From positions 1-64,000 of the forward strand of contig JAGCWY010000062.1 of assembly GCA_017961625.1 (NCBI GenBank): DNA of 64,000 bases, read 5' to 3'. Below the pieces are notes generated by a model. That model ran no database searches, was not told the DNA's origin, and was given only the letters and a program-made list of their open reading frames with translations. This DNA comes from Ruminococcus sp. GTDB lineage: Bacteria; Bacillota; Clostridia; Oscillospirales; Ruminococcaceae. The translations under genes were made by a program, and so were the position numbers. Shown here in pieces: positions 1 to 8,063 of the stretch; positions within the stretch are counted from its first letter, which is position 1, and each line of letters starts with the position of its first letter.

Positions 1-120
1 ATGCCTCCATTATCGGCTTCAAAAATCAAATCGACTTCCGGTAAAGGATATGAAGGAATAAAAAATTATAATATTCCTCCCACAATGCCATGGCTTAAAC
101 GTTTGGCTGCAACTAACTAA
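1..120 (+). other. possible 3' end of an upstream coding region
   Basis: An open frame runs from the first base of the window to a TAA at 118-120 (39 codons). It could be the tail of a gene beginning before the window, but there is no recognisable motif and no support beyond openness. The 121-212 stretch after it is AT-rich with no gene. Confidence 0.2.
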
Positions 121-212
121 TTCACAAATCTTTGTTCGTGGTTTTAGACATTATGACGAATTTGAAATTTGCTGCCCACTTTTACTTGACACATACAATA
201 GCTAAAAAAATG

Positions 213-241
213 TTGACATAAAATAGTACAAGTGATATAAT
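213..241 (+). promoter_or_regulatory. sigma-A promoter
   Basis: A perfect TTGACA (213-218) and TATAAT (236-241) are separated by 17 bases. It is oriented toward the alpha/beta hydrolase gene and gives a leader of about 140 nt. Confidence 0.8.
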
Positions 242-285
242 AAATTATATATGTATATTTGCGGCTGTATGCCGTATATGATATA

Positions 286-361
286 AGAGTTGAGAGTTAA
301 TAAGCTTTTTAAGATAAATCTGCGAAACATCCCCTCAACTCTCCACTCTACACTCTCAACT
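286..361 (+). repeat. leader with alternative inverted repeats
   Basis: AGTTGAGAGT (288-297) is complementary to ACTCTCAACT (352-361). The overlapping AGAGTTGAG (286-294) is complementary to CTCAACTCT (334-342). The left arm can therefore pair with only one of two right arms in the leader RNA, just upstream of the ribosome binding site at 371-376. This could be regulatory or simply a degenerate intergenic repeat. Confidence 0.45.
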
Positions 362-385
362 AAGATAAAACTGGAGATAATAGAA

Positions 386-1159
386 TTGGTAAAAACAGTT
401 AACGGTTTAAAAATAAACTACGAGGAAAATGGCGAGGGCGACCTCATCGTACTCCTTCACGGCTGGGGCAGCAATATCACCCTTTTCGCCAATATGATAG
501 AGCTCCTCTCGAAGAAGTACAGGGTCGTGGCTATGGATATGCCCGGCTTCGGCAAGAGCGACGAGCCCAAGGAAGTATGGGACGTGAGCTCTTATGTGCA
601 GTTCGTCATAGACTTCCTCAAAGACTATGACGCGAAGGAGGTAATTCTCCTCGGTCACAGCTTCGGCGGACGTGTCATCATAAAAATGCACAGCCGCGAA
701 GACCTGCCTTTCAAGGTAACAAAGGTCATACTCGTGGACAGCGCAGGCATAATGCCGCCGAAGTCCAACAAGAAGACATGGCGCACACGCTACTACAAAC
801 TTGGCAAGACTGTCCTCTCGTGGGGCATAGTAAAAAAGCTCTTCCCCGACGCGCTGGAGAACTTCCGCAAGAAAATGGGAAGTGCCGATTACGCCGCAGC
901 TTCGCCCATGATGAGACAGGTCATGGTAAAGGTGGTAAACGAGGACTTAGAGCCATATCTGCCCAATATCAAGGCTCCCACACTGCTCGTATGGGGAGTG
1001 AACGATACTGCAACTCCACTTTCCGATGGTGAGAAAATGGAGAAGCTCATACCCGACGCAGGTCTTGTAAAGCTTGAAAATGCAGGACATTATTCCTTCC
1101 TCGAACAGCAGTTCACCTTTAATCGCGTGATGTGCAGCTTTATGAAAATAGAAGATTGA
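386..1159 (+). CDS. alpha/beta hydrolase
   Basis: A 257-residue alpha/beta-fold hydrolase, cytosolic by lack of a signal. The oxyanion segment LLHGWGS, the nucleophile elbow GHSFGG (Ser), the acid in VWGVNDTATP (Asp) and the base in NAGHYSF (His) complete the catalytic triad in order. The substrate is unknown; the family covers esterases, haloperoxidase-like enzymes and lactonases. I chose the TTG start at 386 because CTGGAG at 371-376 is correctly spaced and the protein homology begins there. A GTG at 290 would add 32 residues encoded by the inverted-repeat leader. It precedes a cell-wall gene pair, which may be co-transcribed. Confidence 0.85.
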   Translation: MVKTVNGLKINYEENGEGDLIVLLHGWGSNITLFANMIELLSKKYRVVAMDMPGFGKSDEPKEVWDVSSYVQFVIDFLKDYDAKEVILLGHSFGGRVIIKMHSREDLPFKVTKVILVDSAGIMPPKSNKKTWRTRYYKLGKTVLSWGIVKKLFPDALENFRKKMGSADYAAASPMMRQVMVKVVNEDLEPYLPNIKAPTLLVWGVNDTATPLSDGEKMEKLIPDAGLVKLENAGHYSFLEQQFTFNRVMCSFMKIED

Positions 1160-1264
1160 ATATTTAATAACGACAATCGGTCGTCACAGATAATCCTCCA
1201 CGGACGTTCCAAGCGCGTCCATATATTCAATTACTATATATGCAATAGTAAGGAGACTATTTAA

Positions 1265-2899
1265 ATGAATCTGATTTTTTGGATAATTTATGCAATCATT
1301 TCATTGACTGCAACAGTATTCTTAGGGCTGAGGGAATTCCATATGTTGCAGCTCAACGGTTACAAAACTCCCGAGCATTCTTGGTGGATGAAGAAGAACG
1401 CAAAAAGATATATTCTGCCTGCATTCCTGTTTTTAGCACAGTTTCTGCTGAGACCTTTTCAGCCACATGACGGACTCGCAATAGCTCTTATCATAGTTCT
1501 ATGCCTCTTCAATGCCATAATAGCTCTTATCAACAAGCCTGGCAAGAAGTTCAAGAAGCCACTTGTCTACACGGCAAGAATGAAACGCATGATGATAACC
1601 TTCGGCATACTTGTTGCGATATTCTATGTCATAGCTATCCTTAAAGGAAAGTCATTCGTACAAATAGACGGCATAGACTTCTGTCGTGAAGAAACACGCT
1701 GGTTCATAATAGCTCTGCCATATATACTTGTTGGCTCTGCGCTGTACCTTACTCCCATACTCGTTCCGCTGTCCAATCTGATAAACAAGCCAGTGGAAAA
1801 GGCAGTACAAAACTGGTACATCAACGACGCAAAAAGGATACTTTCCGAGTGTCCCACGCTCCATAAAGTGGGTATCACTGGAAGCTACGGCAAGACCAGT
1901 ATGAAGTTCTACCTTGACGAGCTTCTCAACTCACAGTACAACACACTGAAAACTCCTGAGAGCTTCAATACTCCCATGGGAGTCACAATAACTATTCGCC
2001 GCAACTTAAAGCCCACTCACGAATACTTCATCTGCGAAATGGGCGCGAGACGAGTTCACGAGATAAAGGAGCTCTGCGGCATTGCAGACCCCCACGACGG
2101 CATAATCACTTCCGTTGGTCCTCAGCATTTAGAGACCTTCGGCTCTATCGAGAACGTGGTGAATACCAAGTTCGAGCTTGCCGACCACGTAAAGGCTAAG
2201 GGCGGCAGGATATACCTCAACGGCGACAACGAGCTTATCCGCAAGAAGGCTCCCGAATACCCCGGCGCAGTGCTCTACGGCTTGCAGGAGGGAAACCACT
2301 ACCGCGCAGCTGATATTTCCGTTTCAGACAGAGGAACGGAGTTCACGGTAACTGCTCCCGGTGGCGAGACACAGCGCTTCTCAATGAAGCTTCTCGGTGA
2401 GCATAACGTGCAGAACGTACTCGGCGCTATCGCCTACGCTCACGGAACGGGCATATCACTTGACAAGCTGACACTCCCCGTCAAGCGCATTGCCGCAGTA
2501 CCCCACAGGTTGCAGCTCCTTGACAAGGGCGGCAATATGACCTTTATCGACGACGCCTATAACTCAAATCCCAGCGGCTGCCGTGCAGCGCTGAATGTAC
2601 TCGGCCTTTTTGACGCATGCCGTATACTGGTAACTCCCGGTATGGTAGAGCTTGGCGCAAAACAAGAGGAGCTCAACTTCGAGTTCGGTCAGGAAGCAGC
2701 TAAGGCCTGCGACCACATTGTTCTCGTAGGTAAGGCTCAGACAGTTCCGATATATAACGGTATCAAGGACGCAGGCTACGATATGGACAACGTTTTCGTT
2801 GCAGACAGTCTTAACGCGGCTCTCGCCCACGTGAACGCCTATCAGTCAGACAAGAAGAAAATAGTCCTTCTTGAAAACGACTTACCAGATAATTATTAA
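1265..2899 (+). CDS. murF: MurF-like Mur ligase with N-terminal membrane domain
   Basis: A 544-residue Mur ligase. Roughly residues 1-170 hold several hydrophobic segments. The ATP-binding P-loop TGSYGKTS follows at about residues 205-212, then the Mur ligase central and C-terminal domains. The gene lies 33 bases upstream of a D-Ala-D-Ala ligase, which fits UDP-MurNAc-tripeptide:D-Ala-D-Ala ligase, the last cytoplasmic step of peptidoglycan precursor synthesis. Classical MurF is soluble and about 450 residues, so the membrane extension is a variant that would place the ligase at the membrane. An alternative is a paralogous Mur ligase with another substrate. Confidence 0.8.
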   Translation: MNLIFWIIYAIISLTATVFLGLREFHMLQLNGYKTPEHSWWMKKNAKRYILPAFLFLAQFLLRPFQPHDGLAIALIIVLCLFNAIIALINKPGKKFKKPLVYTARMKRMMITFGILVAIFYVIAILKGKSFVQIDGIDFCREETRWFIIALPYILVGSALYLTPILVPLSNLINKPVEKAVQNWYINDAKRILSECPTLHKVGITGSYGKTSMKFYLDELLNSQYNTLKTPESFNTPMGVTITIRRNLKPTHEYFICEMGARRVHEIKELCGIADPHDGIITSVGPQHLETFGSIENVVNTKFELADHVKAKGGRIYLNGDNELIRKKAPEYPGAVLYGLQEGNHYRAADISVSDRGTEFTVTAPGGETQRFSMKLLGEHNVQNVLGAIAYAHGTGISLDKLTLPVKRIAAVPHRLQLLDKGGNMTFIDDAYNSNPSGCRAALNVLGLFDACRILVTPGMVELGAKQEELNFEFGQEAAKACDHIVLVGKAQTVPIYNGIKDAGYDMDNVFVADSLNAALAHVNAYQSDKKKIVLLENDLPDNY

Positions 2900-2932
2900 G
2901 CAATGTGTAATTAAATAAAAGGAGAAATAGTA

Positions 2933-4117
2933 ATGAAGATCAATCTTGCAGTTCTTTTCGGCGGAAGAAGCGTTGAACACGAGGTATCAGTTATCTCGGC
3001 TGTTCAGGCTATGGCAAGCATAAACAAGGAAAAATACAATATAATCCCTGTATATATGACCAAGAAGAGCGAATTCTGGACAGGTGAAAAGCTCATGGAT
3101 ATCAACAGCTTCAAGGATATCCCTGCACTCCTCAAAGAGTGTACCGAATGCGTTTTTGTACGCAGTGAAGGCAAGGTACAGCTTATCCGCCAGAAGATGA
3201 AGAAATTCGGCTCAAATATCATCTCCGATATAGACGTTGCATTCCCTATAGTTCACGGCACCAATGTTGAGGACGGCGCTTTGCAGGGCTATCTCCAGAC
3301 CCTCGACCTCCCCTACGTAGGCTGCGACGTGCTCGCTTCTGCAATAGGCATGGATAAATTCGTAATGAAGATACTCCTTAAGGATGCTGGCTTCCCCGTA
3401 CTGGACTGCTGCCGATTCTCCTCCTACGAGATAAACGACATGGACAGGATCGTAGCAGAGGTGGAGAAGAAGTTCGGCTATCCCGTTATCGTAAAGCCCA
3501 TAAACCTCGGTTCAAGCGTCGGTATCTCCAAGGGCAAGGATAGAGACAGCCTTATAAAGTCTATCGAGGAGGCTTTCGAGTTCGCTGACCGTATCCTCAT
3601 CGAGCCCTGCGTGGTACAGCTCAAGGAGATAAACTGCGCCGTAGCAGGCGACAGCGAGTCCGCAGAGGCTTCCGTATGCGAGGAGCCTGTACAGGCAAGC
3701 GGCGACGATATCCTCAGCTACGACCAGAAGTATGTAGGCGGCGGAAAGGGCGGCAGCAAGGGCATGGCTACCCTGAAAAGAAAGATACCTGCGGATATCA
3801 CTCCCGAACAGGACGAGTTCATCAGAAAGACTGCTGTTGACGCCTTCCGTTATCTCGGTCTCAACGGCGTTACACGTATCGACTTCATGATAGATATGGC
3901 TACAGACAAGGTATACATCAACGAGATAAACACTATCCCCGGCTCTCTTGCATTCTACCTTTGGGAGCCCAAGGGAGTGAAGTACACGGAGCTTCTCGAA
4001 AGGCTCATACAGCTCGCTCTCAAGCGCTACAGACAGGCAGAAAAGATAAGCTACACCTTCGATACGAATATCCTCTCAATGGGCGGAAGCTTCGGCTCGA
4101 AGGGAAGCAAGCGCTGA
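2933..4117 (+). CDS. ddl: D-alanine--D-alanine ligase
   Basis: A 394-residue ATP-grasp ligase joining two D-alanines for peptidoglycan precursors. The N-terminal LFGGRSVEHEVSVISA signature, the ATP-grasp segment FGYPVIVKPINLGSSVGIS and the metal-binding YINEINTIPGS near the C-terminus are all present. It is somewhat longer than typical Ddl (about 310-370), partly because of an acidic insert near residues 240-255 and a Gly/Ser-rich tail. The ribosome binding site AAGGAG is well placed. Being directly downstream of the MurF-like gene supports a two-step D-Ala-D-Ala synthesis and attachment unit. Confidence 0.9.
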   Translation: MKINLAVLFGGRSVEHEVSVISAVQAMASINKEKYNIIPVYMTKKSEFWTGEKLMDINSFKDIPALLKECTECVFVRSEGKVQLIRQKMKKFGSNIISDIDVAFPIVHGTNVEDGALQGYLQTLDLPYVGCDVLASAIGMDKFVMKILLKDAGFPVLDCCRFSSYEINDMDRIVAEVEKKFGYPVIVKPINLGSSVGISKGKDRDSLIKSIEEAFEFADRILIEPCVVQLKEINCAVAGDSESAEASVCEEPVQASGDDILSYDQKYVGGGKGGSKGMATLKRKIPADITPEQDEFIRKTAVDAFRYLGLNGVTRIDFMIDMATDKVYINEINTIPGSLAFYLWEPKGVKYTELLERLIQLALKRYRQAEKISYTFDTNILSMGGSFGSKGSKR

Positions 4118-4186
4118 TAACGCAGAAGGACGCGCTGTTACAGACCCAAACGCCCCCGAACACTGCTGTGATAAAAAGTGGAAAAG

Positions 4187-4990
4187 ATGAAAAAAATAAA
4201 TATACTTCCGGTGGCGGAAAAAGAAATAGACTACTCCCTGCTCATGGCGCAGACTGGTAAAAAAAGCGGTATAGCCGTTCCCGGTATCGTTATCCTTATA
4301 CTGTTTGCTGTAATGATCGTCTTTGCGTTCATCAATCCTTTTATCACTATCCTGCTTTTCGGAACAGGTTTCATTTTAGCAGGGATAGACAACAGCGGAA
4401 CGATCAGACATAACGGCAGAGTAGTGGAAAACAACACATGGAACCGCCTGCCTTTTCTGATAATCGGCATATTCGTAACGCTTTTCGGGATATGCGGGTT
4501 AATTTCCATGTATAATAAATCAATAGCAGCCTTTGCCGCAAAGATAGTACTTGCGCTTATGATAGCGACTATCGCTTCAATACTCATCGGAAGGCTGATA
4601 TATCTTATCGTTTTATCTGCCGCCGCGGCAGGCAGGAAACGCTCCTGTACCTGTCCTGGGCCTTATGAAACCTATGATCATGCGCCTGACGGCACCACCA
4701 TTTACAAATACTGTTATGAGGGCGAGTGTTATCATTTCATGGATCACGAAGGCTCAGTATTTGCCGAAAGCACCGGTTTAGACAATACGATAATGATAGA
4801 CCCGGATTCTCCTGAGCGGTATTATCTGAAAAGTGAGTTCGGTCACTATGGGAAAAGTCTCGGGAAATTAATAAGGCAACTTATTATTTTAATCGTACTG
4901 TTAGCCTCGCCTTTATGGATATTTATGATCTTGAAATACATACTTGGCCTCGACGCTCACTTGGAATACATACTTGACATCTTCAGTTAA
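4187..4990 (+). CDS. membrane protein of unknown function
   Basis: A 267-residue protein I do not recognise. Hydrophobic segments lie near residues 25-45, 45-65, 85-105, 115-145 and 225-255, so it is a polytopic membrane protein. Between the fourth and last segments is a soluble stretch of about 80 residues with a Cys pair (SCTCPGPYETYDHAPDG) and several Tyr/His residues. The ATG at 4187 is preceded closely by GGAAAAG; a GTG at 4178 is an alternative. It is probably not part of the murF-ddl unit, since about 70 bases separate them. Confidence 0.55.
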   Translation: MKKINILPVAEKEIDYSLLMAQTGKKSGIAVPGIVILILFAVMIVFAFINPFITILLFGTGFILAGIDNSGTIRHNGRVVENNTWNRLPFLIIGIFVTLFGICGLISMYNKSIAAFAAKIVLALMIATIASILIGRLIYLIVLSAAAAGRKRSCTCPGPYETYDHAPDGTTIYKYCYEGECYHFMDHEGSVFAESTGLDNTIMIDPDSPERYYLKSEFGHYGKSLGKLIRQLIILIVLLASPLWIFMILKYILGLDAHLEYILDIFS

Positions 4991-5050
4991 TGGTAAGCTA
5001 AAACGCTGATATCAGCTTATAAATATAATCCAAAACAAGGAGGGTTCAAT

Positions 5051-5830
5051 ATGACCGAAAAAGAAAAACAACAGGCTGGAGAGCTTTATGACGCAAGCGA
5101 CAGAGAACTTTTCACGGAAAGAGTTAAGGCAAGAAAGCTCTGCGGAGAATTCAACGCGCTGGAGTACAACGACTTCCAGAAGAGAGAAAGAATAATCGAC
5201 AGAACAGTTGCGCTCAAGGGTGAGAATGTCACAATAGAAGCAGGCTTCCTCTGCAACTACGGCTACAATATCGTTATCGGCAACAATTTCCACGCCGATG
5301 TCAACTGCATACTGATAGACAATGCTGAAATAACCTTCGGAGATAATGTATACGTCGGTCCGAACTGCTGCTTCTGTACAGCAGAGCGCCCTCTTGACTC
5401 AGTAACGAGAAATACGGGGCTTGAACGGGCAAAGCCAATCAGGGTTGGCAATAACGTGTGCTTCGGAAGCAGCGTTACAGTAGCGGCAGGCATAACCATA
5501 GGCAATAACGTTGTTATCGCCGCCGGAAGCGTAGTCACAAAGGATATCCCTTCGGACTGCCTCGCTGCCGGAAATCCCTGCCTTCCCACAAAGATTACAG
5601 AGAGGAGCGCTCATCATGAGGCTCCGAAAAAGCCTGAGGAAAAGCAGGCAGCTCAGCCTGCACAGACTGCGCCTGCTGCACAGAATACAAAGGCTACTCC
5701 ACCTTCAATGGAGGAGATCAGACCTGTATCTCCCGAAAACAGGAAGCCGGCAGGTCCGAGACATCTTGAAGTTCGCCGCGTTGAGAATCCGAATAACGGC
5801 GGTAGCGGCTTCCCCGACAGAAGGAAATAA
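5051..5830 (+). CDS. maltose/galactoside O-acetyltransferase family protein with proline-rich tail
   Basis: A 259-residue protein. Residues 1-185 match the LacA/Maa/NodL acetyltransferase family: an N-terminal helical segment (ELYDASDRELFTERVKAR), then left-handed beta-helix hexapeptide repeats (GNNFHADVNC, GDNVYVGPNC, GNNVCFGSSV, GNNVVIAAGSVV) ending in AAGNPC. It would transfer acetyl from acetyl-CoA to a sugar hydroxyl. Unlike the usual 185-205-residue enzymes, it continues with a low-complexity Ala/Gln/Pro-rich tail of about 70 residues. The tail has no fold I recognise and may be an interaction segment. Confidence 0.8.
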   Translation: MTEKEKQQAGELYDASDRELFTERVKARKLCGEFNALEYNDFQKRERIIDRTVALKGENVTIEAGFLCNYGYNIVIGNNFHADVNCILIDNAEITFGDNVYVGPNCCFCTAERPLDSVTRNTGLERAKPIRVGNNVCFGSSVTVAAGITIGNNVVIAAGSVVTKDIPSDCLAAGNPCLPTKITERSAHHEAPKKPEEKQAAQPAQTAPAAQNTKATPPSMEEIRPVSPENRKPAGPRHLEVRRVENPNNGGSGFPDRRK

Positions 5831-5848
5831 CATAAGGAGGACTGAACC

Positions 5849-6799
5849 ATGAACACACTTCACTTCAAATACGCCGTCGAGATAGAAAAAACACGTTCAA
5901 TAACACAGGCTGCGGAAAACCTCTACATGGCTCAGCCCAATCTGAGCAAGGCTATCAAGGAGCTGGAAAGCACCCTCGGCATAACCATATTCCGGCGCAC
6001 CTCAAAAGGCGTTATACCTACGGATCAGGGCCTCAAATTCCTCGAATATGCCAAACAGATACTCATCCAGATAGACAATATGGAAGCAATACACTCCCCA
6101 GACAAGCCAAAAAACAGCCGTCTCCGCATATCCGTGCCGAGAACCGGCTATATATCCAAGGCTTTTTCAGAGTATATCGCAGGGCTGAACGCTCCCGAGG
6201 ATATGGAGATATTTTTCTGCGAGACCAATTCACTGAGAACTATCGAAAATGTCCGTGAAAACGGCTACGATTTCGGAGTGATACGTTTCAATGCGGCGCA
6301 TGAGAAGTACTTTGCCGACTTCATAGCCGAAAAGAACCTCGACAGCAAGCTCCTTTGGGAATTCGAGATGCTTGCGGTAATGTCCTCTGAGCACCCTGCC
6401 GCAAACGCCGATTTCATCACATATTCAGACCTGTCCTGCAATTATACCGAACTGGGACAGGGCGACGACGCGGTGCCTTATGTTTCTGGCGCGGTCGAGA
6501 AGCTCTATGCGTCAAACCGTCCTGCGGACGTGCCTGTGAGAAAGGTTTGTATGTACGACCGTGGAAGCGCTCTCGACTTCCTGCTCACTGTGCCTCAGGC
6601 TTTCATGCTGGACTCTCCCATGCCTGCAAGCCTCTGCGGAAAATACGGTCTCGTACAGCGCAAATGTGCCTTTCCGGACAACAATTTCAAAGATGTGCTG
6701 ATATACACCTCGGGACATAGACTCTCGGAAAACGAGCTCAAACTGGTGAACCGTCTCTATGAGGTAAGAAATGAGAGTGCATTCGTTGAGTACAAATGA
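5849..6799 (+). CDS. LysR-family transcriptional regulator
   Basis: A 316-residue LysR-type regulator. The N-terminal winged helix (SITQAAENLYMAQPNLSKAI) is followed by a co-inducer binding domain with no unusual features. The start follows AAGGAGG with normal spacing and lies 18 bases after the acetyltransferase gene, so the two are likely co-transcribed. LysR proteins usually regulate a neighbouring gene; the acetyltransferase is the nearest candidate. The effector is unknown. Confidence 0.85.
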   Translation: MNTLHFKYAVEIEKTRSITQAAENLYMAQPNLSKAIKELESTLGITIFRRTSKGVIPTDQGLKFLEYAKQILIQIDNMEAIHSPDKPKNSRLRISVPRTGYISKAFSEYIAGLNAPEDMEIFFCETNSLRTIENVRENGYDFGVIRFNAAHEKYFADFIAEKNLDSKLLWEFEMLAVMSSEHPAANADFITYSDLSCNYTELGQGDDAVPYVSGAVEKLYASNRPADVPVRKVCMYDRGSALDFLLTVPQAFMLDSPMPASLCGKYGLVQRKCAFPDNNFKDVLIYTSGHRLSENELKLVNRLYEVRNESAFVEYK

Positions 6800-6860
6800 T
6801 ATACACATCCGAATATAAGCACATTCCGAATAAGAATAATTATCATATATTGTTATTTTT

Positions 6861-6891
6861 GGGGCGATGTTCATATCGCCCCATGTTTTTT
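6861..6891 (+). terminator. rho-independent terminator
   Basis: GGGGCGAT (6861-6868) pairs with ATCGCCCC (6875-6882), followed by a T-rich tail. It ends the acetyltransferase-LysR unit. Confidence 0.75.
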
Positions 6892-7067
6892 ACTGTTTGA
6901 TTTGCACTATACAGGAGACTAATGCCTGAATCAGCCAGCATAATATGTAATTATATATACCGGAAGTGTCAATGTCGTCCTTTTTTCTTATTTCTGCTGC
7001 TTTACCACGGAAATAAGCCACAGTCTGCCAGAAGGCAGAGTATGAATCGTTACAAAAATATCGATAT

Positions 7068-7124
7068 CGGAATATCGATATTCCGCTGTTATATTTGTGC
7101 AGCATAAGGTTTTTGTGATATAAT
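7068..7124 (+). promoter_or_regulatory. nfnAB promoter with 18-bp palindrome
   Basis: A perfect palindrome CGGAATATCGATATTCCG occupies 7068-7085. A -35-like TTGTGC (7095-7100) and a TATAAT (7119-7124) follow with an 18-base spacer. The palindrome sits just upstream of the -35, where an activator or repressor could bind. It does not match a Rex site (TTGTGA-N6-TCACAA type). The rest of the 6892-7067 stretch is featureless. Confidence 0.5.
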
Positions 7125-7222
7125 ATTGAATATATCAATGCAATGCCTGTATCGGCGGAGGTCAACGGCGACTGCCACCGAAACCCCTGCACTGCAAATC
7201 TATCGTAAGGAAGGTATGGACA

Positions 7223-8062
7223 ATGTTTGAAATTCTTGAAAAAAGAAGTCTCAACCCCACCGTTACCCTTATGCGTATAAACGCTCCCAAGGTAGCAAGA
7301 AAGGCTGAGCCGGGACAGTTCATAATACTTAGAACAGACGCTGACGGCGAGCGCATACCGCTCACTATCGCAGATTTTGATCGTGAAAGCGGTTCGGTAA
7401 CTATAATATTCCAGATAGTCGGCGCTACGACAGAAAAGCTCAACCACATGAACGAAGGCGACTGCTTACAGGACTTCGTTGGTCCTCTCGGCAGAGCTAC
7501 AGAGACAGAGGGAATTAAAAAGGTTGCTGTAGTCGGTGGCGGCGTAGGATGTGCTATTGCTTACCCCGTTGCAAAGAAGCTCCATGCCCTCGGTGTTGAA
7601 GTTCATTCCATAGTAGGCTTCAGAAGCAAGGATCTCGTTATACTTGAGGACGAGTTCAAGGCTGCAAGCTCAAAGTTCGTGCTCATGAGCGATGACGGTA
7701 CCGCAGGCGAAAAGGGTCTCGTTACCGATGCTCTCAAAAAGCTCATAGACAGCGGCGAAAAGTACGACAGGGTCATCACTATCGGACCTCTTATAATGAT
7801 GAAGTTTGTCTGTAAGCTCACCAAGGAGTACAATGTCCCCACTGTTGCTTCCATGAACCCAATAATGATAGACGGTACGGGAATGTGTGGCGGCTGCCGT
7901 CTCACAGTCGGCGGCGAAACTAAATTCGCCTGCGTTGACGGTCCCGAATTCGACGGTCATCTCATAGACTTTGACGAGGCTATGGCAAGAGGAGCTATGT
8001 ACAAGCCCTTCGAGCGCCACGCCTACGAGGAAGCCTGCAATCTGTTCAAGGAGGTAAAGTAA
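7223..8062 (+). CDS. nfnA: NfnA: ferredoxin-NADP+ transhydrogenase small subunit
   Basis: A 279-residue FAD/NAD-binding oxidoreductase of the sulfide dehydrogenase / PyrK-like family. The N-terminal FAD barrel (GQFIILRTDADGERIPLTI) is followed by a NAD-binding fold (VAVVGGGVGCAIAYPVAKKL) and a C-terminal iron-sulfur Cys cluster (GTGMCGGCRLTVGG, FACVDGPEFDG). With the GltA-like protein encoded one base downstream, it matches NfnAB. That complex couples reduced ferredoxin and NADH oxidation to NADP+ reduction by flavin-based electron bifurcation in fermenting clostridia. Rex is encoded downstream, consistent with redox control. Confidence 0.88.
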   Translation: MFEILEKRSLNPTVTLMRINAPKVARKAEPGQFIILRTDADGERIPLTIADFDRESGSVTIIFQIVGATTEKLNHMNEGDCLQDFVGPLGRATETEGIKKVAVVGGGVGCAIAYPVAKKLHALGVEVHSIVGFRSKDLVILEDEFKAASSKFVLMSDDGTAGEKGLVTDALKKLIDSGEKYDRVITIGPLIMMKFVCKLTKEYNVPTVASMNPIMIDGTGMCGGCRLTVGGETKFACVDGPEFDGHLIDFDEAMARGAMYKPFERHAYEEACNLFKEVK

Positions 8063-8063
8063 T

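Noticed and set aside
7095..7130. Rex operator at the nfnAB promoter
   Set aside because: Only a single TTGTGA half-site overlaps the -10; the matching TCACAA half is absent.
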